64,000 nucleotides of DNA, taken from contig OX579634.1 in assembly GCA_951230915.1 (NCBI GenBank), positions 14,410,725-14,474,724 on the forward strand. The letters are read 5' to 3'. This DNA comes from Antitrichia curtipendula. Taxonomy: Eukaryota; Streptophyta; Bryopsida; Hypnales; Leucodontaceae. A program made the translations under genes and the position numbers. The notes under the pieces are model-generated. The model was not told the origin of the DNA. It worked only from the letters and a program-made list of their open reading frames with translations, and ran no database searches. This document shows, piece after piece, positions 1 to 11,170 of the stretch (the first letter of the stretch is position 1; each line of letters opens with the position of its first letter).

Positions 1-127
1 AAGGTGAAGGCACATATTACTAACTTGTGCAGTTGAGCCCCATTAGAATTAATAGGGGGTTGTATTTTCAACCAAGGCTAGGACAGATTTTCCTTTTCTC
101 CTTGGAATGTTTTTTTTTTTCCTTTTC

Positions 128-350
128 AATTGGACTAATAAGTTCATAACACATGTCCCAAAGTAGTGAACTAGAAAGTAGGAAGCAATTGAGCAGAAAA
201 GTGGTTCTTGAATGATCGGAATTGGAAGAGTGTAGACATTGGCTATAGTTCCGGAGCACTTTTTGCCTCCCAAAATTCATAGTAATTTCAATTCAAACAA
301 TAAAATTACCAAAAATTTTGCAATCTCCTTCATTTCTATGAATGCACCTC
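128..350 (-). repeat. Dispersed repeat, family G copy 1
   Basis: Read on the minus strand, this stretch matches 31655-31840 and 55195-55440 on the plus strand. Shared blocks include CTCACTACTTCCTACTTTCT, a CTTATTAGTCC block and AATTTTATGCCTTGAATTG-like text. No ends or coding capacity were recognised, so the element class is unknown. Confidence 0.6.
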
Positions 351-621
351 TAAAAATATTTGGTTTGCCTTGCACTACTCCAGATCATGTCCAGATTTGC
401 TTATTTGATCGGTTATGGGTGCTTTCACCTTAAAATCTTCCAATTTTGTAGGGTCTTGAGCACTAACAACACTCTTTCAAAATTCAAGGATATGTGGGCA
501 AATACTTGTCTACCGAAATGTATTCAGTGAACTACTTTACTTACTTTAGAAGCCATTCATTATTTACATTGAAAGACAATCCATTTATATACATATAGAG
601 TAGTAGGAAGTAGAACAAACA

Positions 622-1085
622 ATGTGGGATATGTGAACTAGAATTGTAGGAGCTCAACCACTCATGATTAAGTCAAAAGTAGGAATTGCATTTGAAGTAC
701 AAATTCAAATCTCACTTAAGTATAGTAGAATAATTTTTTTCAAAGAGATTTGAAAAAAAAAAAGTTGGTAAATCAAGTTCATTTCCAAAAATTAGTTTGA
801 TTTTTTAAAGTTTTCAATCAAAATTTATGGACAAATTTTAGAGAAGGGTTGGAAGGGACATTTTCTTTGAATTTTGTCCATAACTTTTGCTTGGAGTATA
901 AAATTTATAAACGAACTTTTGGAGATGAAAGTTAGCTTGATTTACCAATGTTTTAAGTTCAAAGTTTTTTGAATTTTTATATTCTACTATGACTAAATGA
1001 GGTCTAAAAATCTACTTTGAACATAATTCCTATGTATTGACAATGAGTGGTCAAGCTCTCATCTTCACATTATCCTATATCCTTT
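622..1085. mobile_element. Foldback element, family H copy 1
   Basis: The two halves are long imperfect inverted repeats. The left arm has GAGCTCAACCACTCAT, AGTAGGAATT and TTGGTAAATCAAG; the right arm read backwards has GAGCTTGACCACTCAT, ATAGGAATTATG and TTGGTAAATCAAG. Each arm is roughly 200 bp around a short centre. No ORF of note. A second copy is at 58992-59437. Such foldback units are typical of non-autonomous DNA elements; the superfamily cannot be assigned. Confidence 0.65.
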
Positions 1086-1344
1086 GGGAATTCATGATGG
1101 AAAATAGATTTCATTATAAAAATGACATTCCCAGCCCTCATCCCCACAACTGTCAATGAAGAATTCTCTTCATTTTGGCATCAAACTATTTTTAATGGTA
1201 GATGATTAAATGACATTTGTATTGAATGTTATTTTATTTTCCAAGATGTGTGGATGAATTTTGTGCATGGGGATTTTGGAAAGGAATAGGTAGCCTTTGT
1301 GATGACTATTGAATGTTATGCTTCATGTCTAAACAACTCTTAAT

Positions 1345-1572
1345 TTAAACCTGATATGACGAGCTGGTCATTGTGGAAATGATCTATTTTTTATATTGTT
1401 TGAATGTTGGTTAAAAAAATTGAAAAAGTACTTATTGGAATCAAACTATTGTAGAAGACCTTCCCTTTTCACAAAAAAATTGTAAAATGAATAGTTGCAC
1501 TTATGTTTTGCATGGAGAGATTTTTTGTCATTCATCGGTTAGAAAACATCCTTAGCATTGTTTATGGATTAA
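1345..1572 (+). mobile_element. TTAA-flanked MITE, family B copy 1
   Basis: Short non-autonomous element with TTAA at both ends. It shares blocks such as GTAGAAGACCTTCCCTTTT, ATGAATAGTTGCACTT and CATGGAGAGATT with copies at 2006-2236 (inverted), 7114-7326, 22418-22662 and 31952-32156 (inverted). Non-coding. TTAA ends suggest a piggyBac-type target site, by inference. Confidence 0.65.
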
Positions 1573-1666
1573 GATGACCTTGTTTATGTCAAACCAACTC
1601 AAAACAAATGTTTCCTTCAAACCTGCACTTTTCCATCTTTGGCAAAGGAATTATGATTTTTATTTC

Positions 1667-1970
1667 ATGTTATTCAGCCCCTGTGGAGGGCTGCGAGTTC
1701 CCCAAGGTTCCCAGACTCTGAAACTGGCTGGAATTGCGCCACAACAGCTACATGACGTGGCCAAGCGATTGCCACGTCATCCAAAAAAATATTTTTTTTC
1801 AAAAGAAAATAAAATTGTTCATCTTGTTTCTCCATTTTTCCATTTTAAGATTTTTTTAATTTTTTTTCAAAAAAAAAATTCTGACAATGGCCGTTCTTTT
1901 GCTGCCGGAGGAACAGCACCAGGAACAGGCCCAAAACGACCCTCCAAACCCCGAAAAAATCATCTAATGA
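1667..1970 (+). mobile_element. MITE-like element, family C copy 1
   Basis: GC-rich ends around an AT-rich middle. Contains GGAGGGCTGCGAGTTCCCCA near the left end, a GACGTGGC...GCCACGTC motif pair, and CCCTCCAAACCCCG before ATCATCTAATG at the right end. The same arrangement appears inverted at 62897-63177 and directly at 25826-26115. It lies between two oppositely oriented family B elements. The ORF reading through it is not gene-like. Confidence 0.6.
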
Positions 1971-2005
1971 TGACCGTTGTTATCAAAAGTTGGTGTGGAT
2001 ACACT

Positions 2006-2236
2006 TTAATCTTTAAACATGAACACGGACATTTGGTGTACAATGGATGACAATGAATTCTTCTAGTAGGACGGAAGTTCAACTATTCATCCTTGGAATA
2101 TTGTTGTGAAAAGGGGAGGTCTTCTACAATAGTTTGACTTCCAATAAGTGTTTTTTGCAATTTTTTAAGTCATTAATTCGTACGATAGTGAAAAAGGATG
2201 ATTTCCATAGTCATGCATTTGTCCTTTAAAGATTAA
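2006..2236 (-). mobile_element. TTAA-flanked MITE, family B copy 2
   Basis: Inverted copy of the element at 1345-1572, with TTAA at both borders (2006-2009, 2233-2236). Blocks GGGGAGGTCTTCTAC and TTTGACTTCCAATAAGTG are the reverse complement of family B text. Non-coding. Confidence 0.65.
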
Positions 2237-2952
2237 GGTGGAAGCACCCAAAAACATCAATATAAGCAATTCAACATAGTTGGAGGCACTATTTTTTAGA
2301 ATTTTTTTGAGGTATTAGCAAGTGAAAATCATAAATTTTCAAAGCAAAAATATTATTTTTGGACATGGCATGCATTTTTTATGAATTTTCAAAGTTGAAT
2401 GTCCCTAGACCATTGAAACAATCATATAGGTGAATCTTAAAACAAATTTAAGACAAGTCAAAAGTCAACTAATCACCATTAAGTATGGGGACGATTTTAA
2501 AGATACTTTGGAGGGACACTTTAATGGAAGACTATTGACATATTAATAGAAGTCTCCTCTGTAGAATTGGGGACATGGATGATTTTGTGTGCTTTCACCT
2601 TAATCCTTAAGTGCTCCAACGTCCAATTTCTAGACAATGAATAGGTTCATATTCTTGGTTCTTATTAGATGCTACTTGGATAAAAATTATACTAATTTGC
2701 AGAGATACTTTATCAAGTTTTTGTCCTATTGGTTGGATTTGGTGTTACTAGCATATATATTTTTCTAAATTACAAATGTGAAAGTATGTCAAGTAGTTGA
2801 CCAAGCCAAAATTGCATTGACTCTAGTACAAAATATGATTTGCAAAAATGAGGTCATAGATGTAAAGGACAAAAATAATTCAAAAAATCACCATGCCAAG
2901 GGAACCTCTTTTCAAATCCATTGCAACAAGTTTTGCTCCAAAAATGATGATA
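2237..2952. other. AT-rich intergenic stretch, nothing recognised
   Basis: No coding, RNA or repeat structure could be supported. The short ORFs here have no recognisable protein and no codon pattern like the neighbouring gene. Confidence 0.5.
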
Positions 2953-2972
2953 TTAACCCGTTTAGGGGTTAA
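2953..2972. repeat. Back-to-back TTAA terminal repeats
   Basis: TTAACCCGTTTAGGGGTTAA is a near-perfect palindrome made of the left and right ends of the TTAA-type elements found elsewhere in the window, with nothing between them. It could be an extreme internal deletion derivative or a chance palindrome. Confidence 0.45.
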
Positions 2973-3486
2973 GGTAATTTACCCCTATTATTTCTTGCTG
3001 GTTTTCCGCTGTCCCGCCCATGCTGACACGGCTCGTATCATCCACGTCATCCCCTTCCACGCGATTGGACAACCAACTGGATGATGATGGCTCACAGCCA
3101 ATCACAAGCAGAATAATAAACCTAGATTTCCATTCCACTTTGTAGATTTCATATTTATGAATTTTTTGAAGATGGTCGTACTAACATCTAATTAATAGTA
3201 GAACTAGATTATATCAACCAAACTGGGTCCAAATCTAGGAATTCATATTTGCGCTCCAGACGAGAGCTTCTTGTCAAGCTTTTGGCTATGGAGTTCAAGC
3301 GCCCGTGAAGTCTAGAAGCAGGGCGCAAAGTTGGGGTGTGCAAAAACAGTGACTTTGTATCCGTGGATGCGTGTTTTTTCGATTGCAGTATTGCGGGGTG
3401 ATTCGAGGAAGGTATTTTGAACCTACATTGGTAGTTTATGGTCACAGGTTATTGAATTGACTAGTTAGGGTTTGAAGGGCGTGACG
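2973..3486 (+). promoter_or_regulatory. Upstream region of the PDI gene, with telo-box
   Basis: The DNA becomes less AT-rich towards the PDI start. TTAGGGTTT at 3465-3473, 14 bp before the ATG, is the reverse of the plant telo-box AAACCCTAA, common in promoters or 5' leaders of highly expressed housekeeping genes. No clear TATA box was identified. Confidence 0.4.
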
Positions 3487-6400
3487 ATGGGGAAGACAGT
3501 TTCGATGGCGGTCGCAATGGTTCTTGCGGTGGTGTTTTGCGGTTTTGGATCCGCATCTGCATTGTATGGACCATCTTCGGATGTGGTGCAATTGACCTCG
3601 TCCAATTTTAAGAATAAGGTTTGTAAGATTTTTCTTTATCCCTGATCGGTTTGTATTTTAGCGAGGATGTAAACCTAGTTTAAGTTCTGAGAGTGGACAT
3701 ATTTGATCACGTCTGGGTTTGAAGCATAATATGTGACAATTTTTGAATATGCAGCAATCGCGACATTGAGGGACTGTTGTTTAACGTAATTGCACTGTAC
3801 ATTGATCAAGCTAGAATTTATCATATTTTGAAGTCTTCGTTTGAGATCTTGCATATCAAATTTTTGACATGGAGTCGAGGAACTGATAGCTTGTCCTTTG
3901 TGAAGAACTGTTGAAACCGTTCCATGCTATAGCAAGGTCAGATCAAGATTTGTAACTTCCGAGCATTGGGGTTGGATTTGGTTTGACAGGTGCTTGGAGC
4001 AGAAGGATTAGTATTCGTGGAGTTTTACGCTAATTGGTGTGGACATTGTAAGAACTTGGCACCCGCATGGGAGAAAGCGGCCACTTCTCTGAAGGGCATT
4101 GTCACAGTCGCCGCAGTAGACGCGGATACTCACAAGGATTTGGCACAGGTAATTATCGCAGTGGGCATCTAAGCGGGACATGCTATCTTACAGCTGAAGG
4201 ATCAGATTAGATCAGATCGTTATGTTTTTTTTATTCATTTAGGAAGGAAAAAAGGAATGGGCGAACGTCCAGTTGATTAGCAGATACAATGTGCTTTACT
4301 CGCAATATTACCTGAGCTACGGGCATCTACCTGAATTCTAGCATTGTGAATTAATTGTCTGGCTCATTCGTTGTTCTCTTTCGGATGATGTGCAAGGAGT
4401 TGGTCTTGCTAGCATTGTCGTTTTTGCGCTCTTCAGAAATCCATTTTGAAAGTGATTTTCATAAAAGAGAGGAGAGGGTTTTTGATAGTATCAGGCTGAA
4501 ACTGACCAAAACCTCATCTCATCGGTTGCACAGCAATATGGAATTCAAGGTTTTCCAACTATCAAGGTCTTTGGGCTGGGAAAGTCACCAGTTGATTATC
4601 AGGGTGCACGAGAAGCTAAACCCATTGTGGATTATGCTCTTCAGCAGGTATTTATCAGTCAACCTTTGGCATTATCTGCTGCACTTCAGTTAATCTTAAA
4701 CATCTTTAAAGGCACACATTTTCCGTTCGCTGCAATTGTGTTGAGAAACTGTGACGTTTCTCATCCTGTTTGGGGTGCAAAGAACAGGTGAAGACACTTG
4801 CCTTAGACCGATTGAATGGCAAATCTGGCTCAAAGAAGTCAAGCTCTAAGAAAGATAAAGACTCAAGCGGACCCAGTGCCTCTGTGGAACTGAAATCGAG
4901 CAACTTTGACAAGCTGGTTCTCGAAAGCGACGACACATGGCTCATTGAGTTTTACGCTCCTTGGTGAGTCTCTCACCAGCCTCGTGACCTTGTATCACAT
5001 TGATTGTTATTTTCTTGAGTGTTCAATGCTGTGTCGTCCTTATGTTTTTTTCGTTTTTGAGCAGGTGCGGACATTGTAAAAGCCTGGCCCCAGAGTGGAA
5101 GATTGCAGCCAAGAACCTGAAGGGCAAAATGAAACTGGGGCAAGTGGATTGCGACTCATACAAGGTTTTACTTTGGCCTGTGTGCATTCATAGTTGTGCA
5201 ATCCTGGGTGTGATCACAGTTGTCCCAGTTGCACCATCAGGGACTAGTTCTGGTAGTTTCTTAATGAGGTGGTGTCTTAATGATGAGGCTTTGAATCTGA
5301 GACTAGGAGATTGTTTGTGAAGGACTGTACAAGGAGGTGCTTGGTCAAAGAGATTTTTTTCTTTTGTCTGTTATATTTCCTCTTCAGTATTGATAGTAAA
5401 TACTTTCAACGAACTAGGGAATTTCCAGCAATTTTTTTTTATGTACATGTAAATTTTTTGCTCTCATAATTTTTTTGCTTGTTGGCAGCTGTCATTTCAA
5501 CTCTATTTTATCTTCTATTTTCATCTTCAAAATAGAATAGATTATAAGAGTAGCGCTTGTGGAATATGATCGCAGGATTTAGCACAGAAGTATGGAGTCC
5601 AAGGCTTCCCAACCATTATGCTTTTTGGATCCGATAAGGCGAACCCAAAGATGTACGAAGGTCCAAGAACGGCTGGTGCTATTGAGTCCTACGCTCTCTC
5701 TGAACTCGAACTTAATGTGGAAGCTCCTGAGGTCGTAGAGCTTCTGGGACAGGTACTTTACCACAACCTATACTCAGCAGGTCGTGACTGTCTTGCGATG
5801 CATTTACCCACCTCCATGTTTAAAATACATCAAGTTTTTAAACTTTTCATTGCTTCAATCATACTAAAATTTGTATTATAACGTTTAACTGCAGGATGTG
5901 CTGGACAAAGAGTGTGGGTCTGCTGCGATCTGTTTTGTTTCATTTTTACCTGATATTCTGGACTCTAAAGCTGAAGGTCGCAACAAGTACCTCACAACAT
6001 TGAAGAATGTTGCAGAGAAATACAAAAGAAGTGCTTACAGGCAAGTCACAGGAAACTTCTATGTAGTCATTATGTGATCGCAATAGCTGTCCTCACTCTT
6101 AGACAACAGATAGTGTGTGGGACTCGACGGTTTGTTCCTTCTGTGCCCAAGGTGCTGACCAGTATGAGTATGCGTGCAGGTATGTATGGACTGCTGCAGG
6201 CAAGCAGCCAGATCTTGAGAAAGCTGTCGGTGTTGGTGGATTTGGGTATCCAGCTATGGTAGCGCTAAATGTGAAGAAGGCTGTCTATGCCCCTCTTCGT
6301 GGTGCTTTTGAGCAGGACTCTGTCACGTAAGTATTAGCTGTGAGACTTTTACTGCTTCCTTGAAAGTGTCAAATATGTTTGAAAAATATTATACTCGCAA

Positions 6401-6639
6401 AAGCCTGGTCTTCAAATTTGCTCGAAAACCTTCAATGAACATTCAATGGTGATGCTGGATGCAGGAAATTTGTTGCTGAGGCAGGGAAAGGGGGCAAGGG
6501 TAATGTTCCTCTACAATCAATGCCACCAGTTGTGTCAACAGAACCTTGGGACGGGAAGGACGGGAGTCTCTTTGAGGAGGATGAGTTTTCTCTAGATGAG
6601 CTAATGGGAGACGATGAAATCAAGCAAGACGAGCTTTAG
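3487..6639 (+). CDS. PDIL2-3: P5-type protein disulfide isomerase (PDIL2-3/PDIA6-like)
   Basis: Endoplasmic reticulum thiol-disulfide oxidoreductase that forms and rearranges disulfides in secretory proteins. Exons (hand-built): 3487-3618, 3990-4148, 4534-4647, 4788-4963, 5065-5164, 5576-5752, 5895-6040, 6180-6326, 6465-6639; all phases close to give 441 aa, the usual plant length. Residues 1-26 are a hydrophobic signal peptide (ending SASA). Thioredoxin domain a has NWCGHC (Cys61, Cys64); a Ser/Lys-rich linker follows; domain a' has PWCGHC (Cys195, Cys198); both domains have the GFPTI cis-proline motif. A non-catalytic thioredoxin-like domain ([22 protein letters not shown]) and an acidic tail follow. 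The last residues KQDEL are a KDEL-type ER retrieval signal. Intron 7 has a GC donor (CAG/GCAAGT); the others are GT-AG. The start is the first ATG before the signal peptide. Confidence 0.95.
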
Positions 6640-7016
6640 AAACAATTCGTCTGCAGAAGATGTCAGTTACTCCAGTTGACTTAGGTAAACCAGCAATGCA
6701 TTTTCCCATCAGATGGTTATCTAATTGCTGTAGCTAGACACTCCATCCAGATTTGGAGTTCAGTTTTGGCCCAGGAAATGAAACCTTTGCAGTTGGTTTC
6801 TATGTGTAAACTCAATGGCCCAAGAGTTCTGGATTGATGGATTTATATATGCTTCATCTACATTTGTGGAATTCATTCCAAACCAGGGGAGGGAGGTTGT
6901 GTCAAATGAGTAGACCTTGATGGTCATAAGTCTTTGTGGTTGAGTCCCTGTCTAAAATTATTTTGTTTCTTTGAGAACAATTCCTTGGTTGCAAATACGG
7001 GTGTGCATCTTTTGTG
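6640..7016. other. 3' flank of the PDI gene
   Basis: Probable 3' untranslated region and downstream DNA. No clear AATAAA signal was singled out and no other gene is seen. Confidence 0.4.
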
Positions 7017-7023
7017 TTAACCC

Positions 7024-7113
7024 TTAACCTCTGAAGGACCAAGTATTTGTTCAATGTACGCAAATTTGACTGCACGGTCATGGGCTTCTTCATTAGGGTT
7101 CATTAGGGGTTAA
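7024..7113 (+). mobile_element. Mini TTAA element, family J copy 1
   Basis: About 90 bp bounded by TTAA (7024-7027 and 7110-7113). The left end is TTAACCTCTGAAGGACC and the right end is ATTAGGGGTTAA. The interior (GCAAATTTGACTGCACGGTC) is the inverted counterpart of 32631-32711. A further TTAACCC starts just upstream at 7017. Too short to code. Confidence 0.6.
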
Positions 7114-7326
7114 AAGACAAGCCGGGCACCATAGAAATCATTTGTTTGGGTATTGTGTGAATTGTTGACTTAAAAAAATGAAAAAGGACTCATTGGAAGA
7201 CAAACTAGTGTAGAAGACCTTTCCTTTTTACACAAAGTTTGGAAGATGAATAGTTGCACTTTTGTTCTACATGGAGAGGTTCTTTGTCATTCATTGGCTA
7301 GAAAACATCTTCTGTGTTGTCAATGG
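7114..7326 (+). mobile_element. Family B element, copy 3
   Basis: Directly abuts the mini element on its left. Matches family B throughout (GTAGAAGACCTTTCC, GATGAATAGTTGCACTTTTG, CATGGAGAGG). The right border has lost its TTAA where a family D element begins. Confidence 0.55.
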
Positions 7327-7700
7327 TAAAGGTAAAACAAACCATTGTGGTGAGAATTAGGAGTTTGGCCTTGTGCTGAAATATTTCAATTCTTTTCCCA
7401 TGTAAAGACAAGTGTACAAAACAATGAGAACAATTGAAGTTATATTTTTTTGACAAAATATGAATTTGCTACGAATTTTTGGAGTGTTCAGTGCATCATG
7501 GTCCTAAAGAGTCTCTAGACTATCCCAAAACCAACAACATCTGAATCCATAATGTTCATCTTATTCACCTAAAGCAATTAAAATATTTTCTAACATAGAA
7601 GGCCTAAAGAGTCAATTCTTACAATGAATTCACATTGAAAAGTTGGAAGTTCCTAATGAGGTCAGTAATCACTTCATTAGTGTCATATAAGATATTAATT
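7327..7700 (+). mobile_element. Family D MITE, copy 4, 3' end degenerate
   Basis: Starts with TAAAGGTAAAACAAACC, a mutated form of the family D end TAAGGTAAACCAGCC. The interior matches 27990-28330 closely (CAATGAGAACAATT, GACAAAATATGAATTTGCTA, TCTAACATAGAAGGCC). The right terminal repeat is not recognisable. Confidence 0.55.
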
Positions 7701-10320
7701 GTGGCTCAAATCTCACATACTGGACTGTGTCATACTGGATTTGAATCTCAAATCTCAAATTGTAATAGGATCACTTCTTAAGTGTGCATTATGGAATCAT
7801 CTGACAACATTGGGTTGTTCTACCTTACCATGAGGAAGCGAATTCTAAAAATATCATTTGTTTGAACATTGGAGTCATACCATTTGGATATGACTTTGAT
7901 AGTTATAGAATTTTTTTAATACAATTATCTAATATTGTTGTTATGGACTACATAATGCTCAAGAGCGAAGAGGGTCTAGAAAGACTATTGGACAATATTA
8001 TGAGATATAATGCTTTTTTGACTATCCAATAGAATGGTCAAAAATTTGCCTCAAAAATTGAACTTGGCATTATGTTTGTTACTAAATAGTGTTAGTTGTC
8101 ATACTATGAAGTTTTTGATTGATAATTTGCATGGGTAACATATTTTGGGAGGTTCATGATTACACTACTAATGATATTTTGTGTTATCACATTGATTGGT
8201 TGAAAAAAAATTGTAAGTTTCTATACTTGATGAATATTTTACCAAGAGCATAGATATCAATATTATTCAAAGAGGCCTAGGTTCTTTATAATTGTAGTTG
8301 ATAAATACATTCATCAAGAGTAACTTTTGGGGGATATTTTTAAATGAATTAGTGTAGGTAGCTCTAAATGTCATTAATAATGTAGAATTACTAAATATCA
8401 TTTCTTGTGTAGTAGTAGTGGTAATAGATTTTATTTGAACATTACAAATAATACTATGAAATCTATAGGATAGGAAGAAATTTATATTTCTATTGGATTT
8501 GTGTTTGTCTCTTTTGAACACATTGTGACAAATTCCCACTTCTCACTTACTTGTGAAACAATTTAATTATTGTTTGTGAAATAATTGATGATCCACCCCC
8601 ACTCCATGTTTATATATTTTTTGAAGAAGTTGTCACTGTAATTGATATGGGATATCACATACTGCATGTCGTTAGTATTAATATTATATATCCCACATCA
8701 AAAACCTTCTCCATACATCATGTATTGTATTAGTATTCTACATAAAATATCCGTGTGTAATCCATATATTTTATTATGTATTTATATTAGAAAATCGTAA
8801 GTCTTTGTTTTTGAAGATCAATAGTAGGAGAAGGGGGATCAATTTTTTTTATAAAGAATCAATGGCAAATTGATAACAATGGTTCAATGCCATCAGTTTT
8901 CCAAAAAAAATTAAATCAATGACTACAAATTTTTGATTGGGGGTCCATTTTATCCTTAAGATCAATGGTTGTAGATTTTTTATGAATGGAAGGTAGGCAT
9001 AAAACTGCCTGTATCTTTTTAGTACATTCTATGAGGCAACATTGAAGTAGTGTTGTAGAAATGAATCTATAATTAAGATTTTGAAGAATTTAATCAATGC
9101 AATTTTTTTCTTTAAGATTATTATTTACCTAGAAATTAAGGTGTTAATTGCATATATGTGAAAGCTCTATTTCCAATTAGAGTTAGTAAAGAGCATTGTT
9201 AAAATTTAATATCACTCATCAAGCACAATAGGTCATCTTTTGATTGTGCACTTTATTGAACTTCAGTGAAACCAAGCCCATTATTAAATGAGTGTAATAT
9301 TATAATAATAGGATGTAATAATTCCATGTCTATTATTACATCCAATGAAACTAAACATGTCATTACATGCATGGGATTAAAAGTGTTACACATGAACAAA
9401 GTGAAGAACTAGGAGAAGAGCATGCATGGCAAGGTGCAAAATTAGAATTATTGCAAGTGGTGCCAATTTTCAATTATTAATTCATTTTACAATTGTAAGT
9501 ATTTGTTTTGTCATGCTTGATTTGACAAAAGTTATTTAATCAATTCACCATGACAAAAGGTGACATGTATATCTATATAAGGCTCAAATATTGAGTTGTT
9601 CCAAAATATTTGCAAATGCCTTAGCCTCAAGTATGGTCATTCTAAGTAGGTCAACTGATTACAGTGTGAAAACTGTGGGAACAACTTGAGCTATGACTTA
9701 TACACGACACCTTCTAACCTAGAAGCTTTGTTGCTTCCAAAATGTTATGTTTAATAGTGGCAAATCCATTTTAACTAATTTTTATCTCTATCAACCTAAT
9801 CATGAGAGTCGCTGAAGTCGCTATTGTTCATTGATCAATGAATCACATTGCATAAATTATTTCAATTGCATTAGAAATTAAATAAACTACATTATAAAGT
9901 TCTATAGATAATATGATAAAATTTATAGTAAGTCCATTACCACGCCTTTTATTTGTTGCTAAAAGATTGAGGGAAAGAAGAATGGATTCAACTTCAAGTG
10001 AAGAAAGCCCATACTATCGTCAATTTTTCTAGGAATAGGCAGATGTGGCTTGCTATATTTCGAAAGCGCAAGACGAAGTATAGCTTGTTGTTGTCAATGA
10101 AAACAATGTTTGTTTCTAATTTTATCATGATTGAATGTTTGTTGGAGGTTAAAGTAGCATTGTAATAAAGTGTGGTGGATCTACAATGGGTGGAATACTG
10201 GAATATGTGTAGAAGCTATGGAACACCAACAAACGCAAATCTTGCCTTGAGTCTTGATTAATGAAAAAGAATATTTTGGAGGAGCATTTTTGGGACCATT
10301 GCACCAATTTCTAGGAATTG
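7701..10320. other. AT-rich intergenic region, nothing recognised
   Basis: No gene, RNA or clear terminal repeat could be supported. Small ORFs, for example 8267-8539 on the minus strand, have no recognisable domains and AT-driven composition. Confidence 0.5.
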
Positions 10321-11170
10321 GAGGCTCCAGTTGTGTATGGTCTTTGTGATTTGGATGCCAAGACGCCATGCATGGGCAAGGTGTTGCATACTATGAAGAA
10401 TTTAGAAAAACATGAGCCTTTTTGTTTGGCCTAGGACCTAGCCATCCTACTAGAAAAGTTTTTTCGCAAATGACAAAAAATGAGGGAGACAAATCTACAT
10501 TATGCAAGAGCTTTCTTATATTCCTACCTTCTTCACGATAAAGAACTAGTTGACAATCAAGATGCTACAAACGCATGCATGCATATTATAACAAAAATAT
10601 GTAAACCAAGAAGTGACGCTAAGGTGGTGAAGGAATTTGAAGCTTTCGAGATAGAGAACCTCTATTCTACAACATATTGGACTTGGATGAACAAATATTG
10701 TCGGCACATGCTTAGTAGGATTTTGAAGGTGCATGTAGGAAACTCATTGCTCTAATTGCTAAGAAGATATTGGCGTAACCAATATCATCATCTTCATGTG
10801 AATGAAATTGGAGTAGCTATTCTTTTGTTCACAACAAATTTTAAAATAAGTTGAAGCCACAAAGAACAACAAATTTGGCATATGTGTACACCAATTCCAA
10901 AGTTTTAACCGCATCGAAGGAAAATGATGAAAAGAAGTGGTACTATGCGAATGTAAAGTTGGAAGATTTAGAGGAACCTATCTCAGAAAACGAGGATGGT
11001 AGGCCCATATTTGATGATAGAAATGCCATGAACTACAACATGTACAATTTTGATGAGGAAACGTTTGATAACCCTAATTGGAACAATGAAGATTTTGGAG
11101 TCAATTGTAGAGACATCTATGAGTTTCAATTGAATGAAGACAATTGTAGGCATAATAAGATGTACCTTTG
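10321..11170 (+). pseudogene. Degenerate hAT-like transposase (DUF659/hAT C-terminal type)
   Basis: Translation around 10330-10410 reads like the VLRLVDxDxKPAMGxVYxAM block of plant hAT-like transposases (VYGLCDLDAKTPCMGKVLHT here). It is followed by a block like LHxAGYFLNP (LHYARAFLYSYLLHD) and, at about 10850-10980, by the C-terminal KPQRTTNLAYVYTNSKVL with an acidic tail, like the hAT dimerisation region. In-frame stops and frame changes break it (for example near 10434 and 10755), so it is a relic. Neither the N-terminal zinc finger nor terminal inverted repeats were found. Family assignment is by remembered motif similarity only. Confidence 0.55.

Noticed and set aside
1574..2050. 158-codon ORF
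   Set aside because: It runs across the family C element and into a family B element; composition-driven, no recognisable protein.
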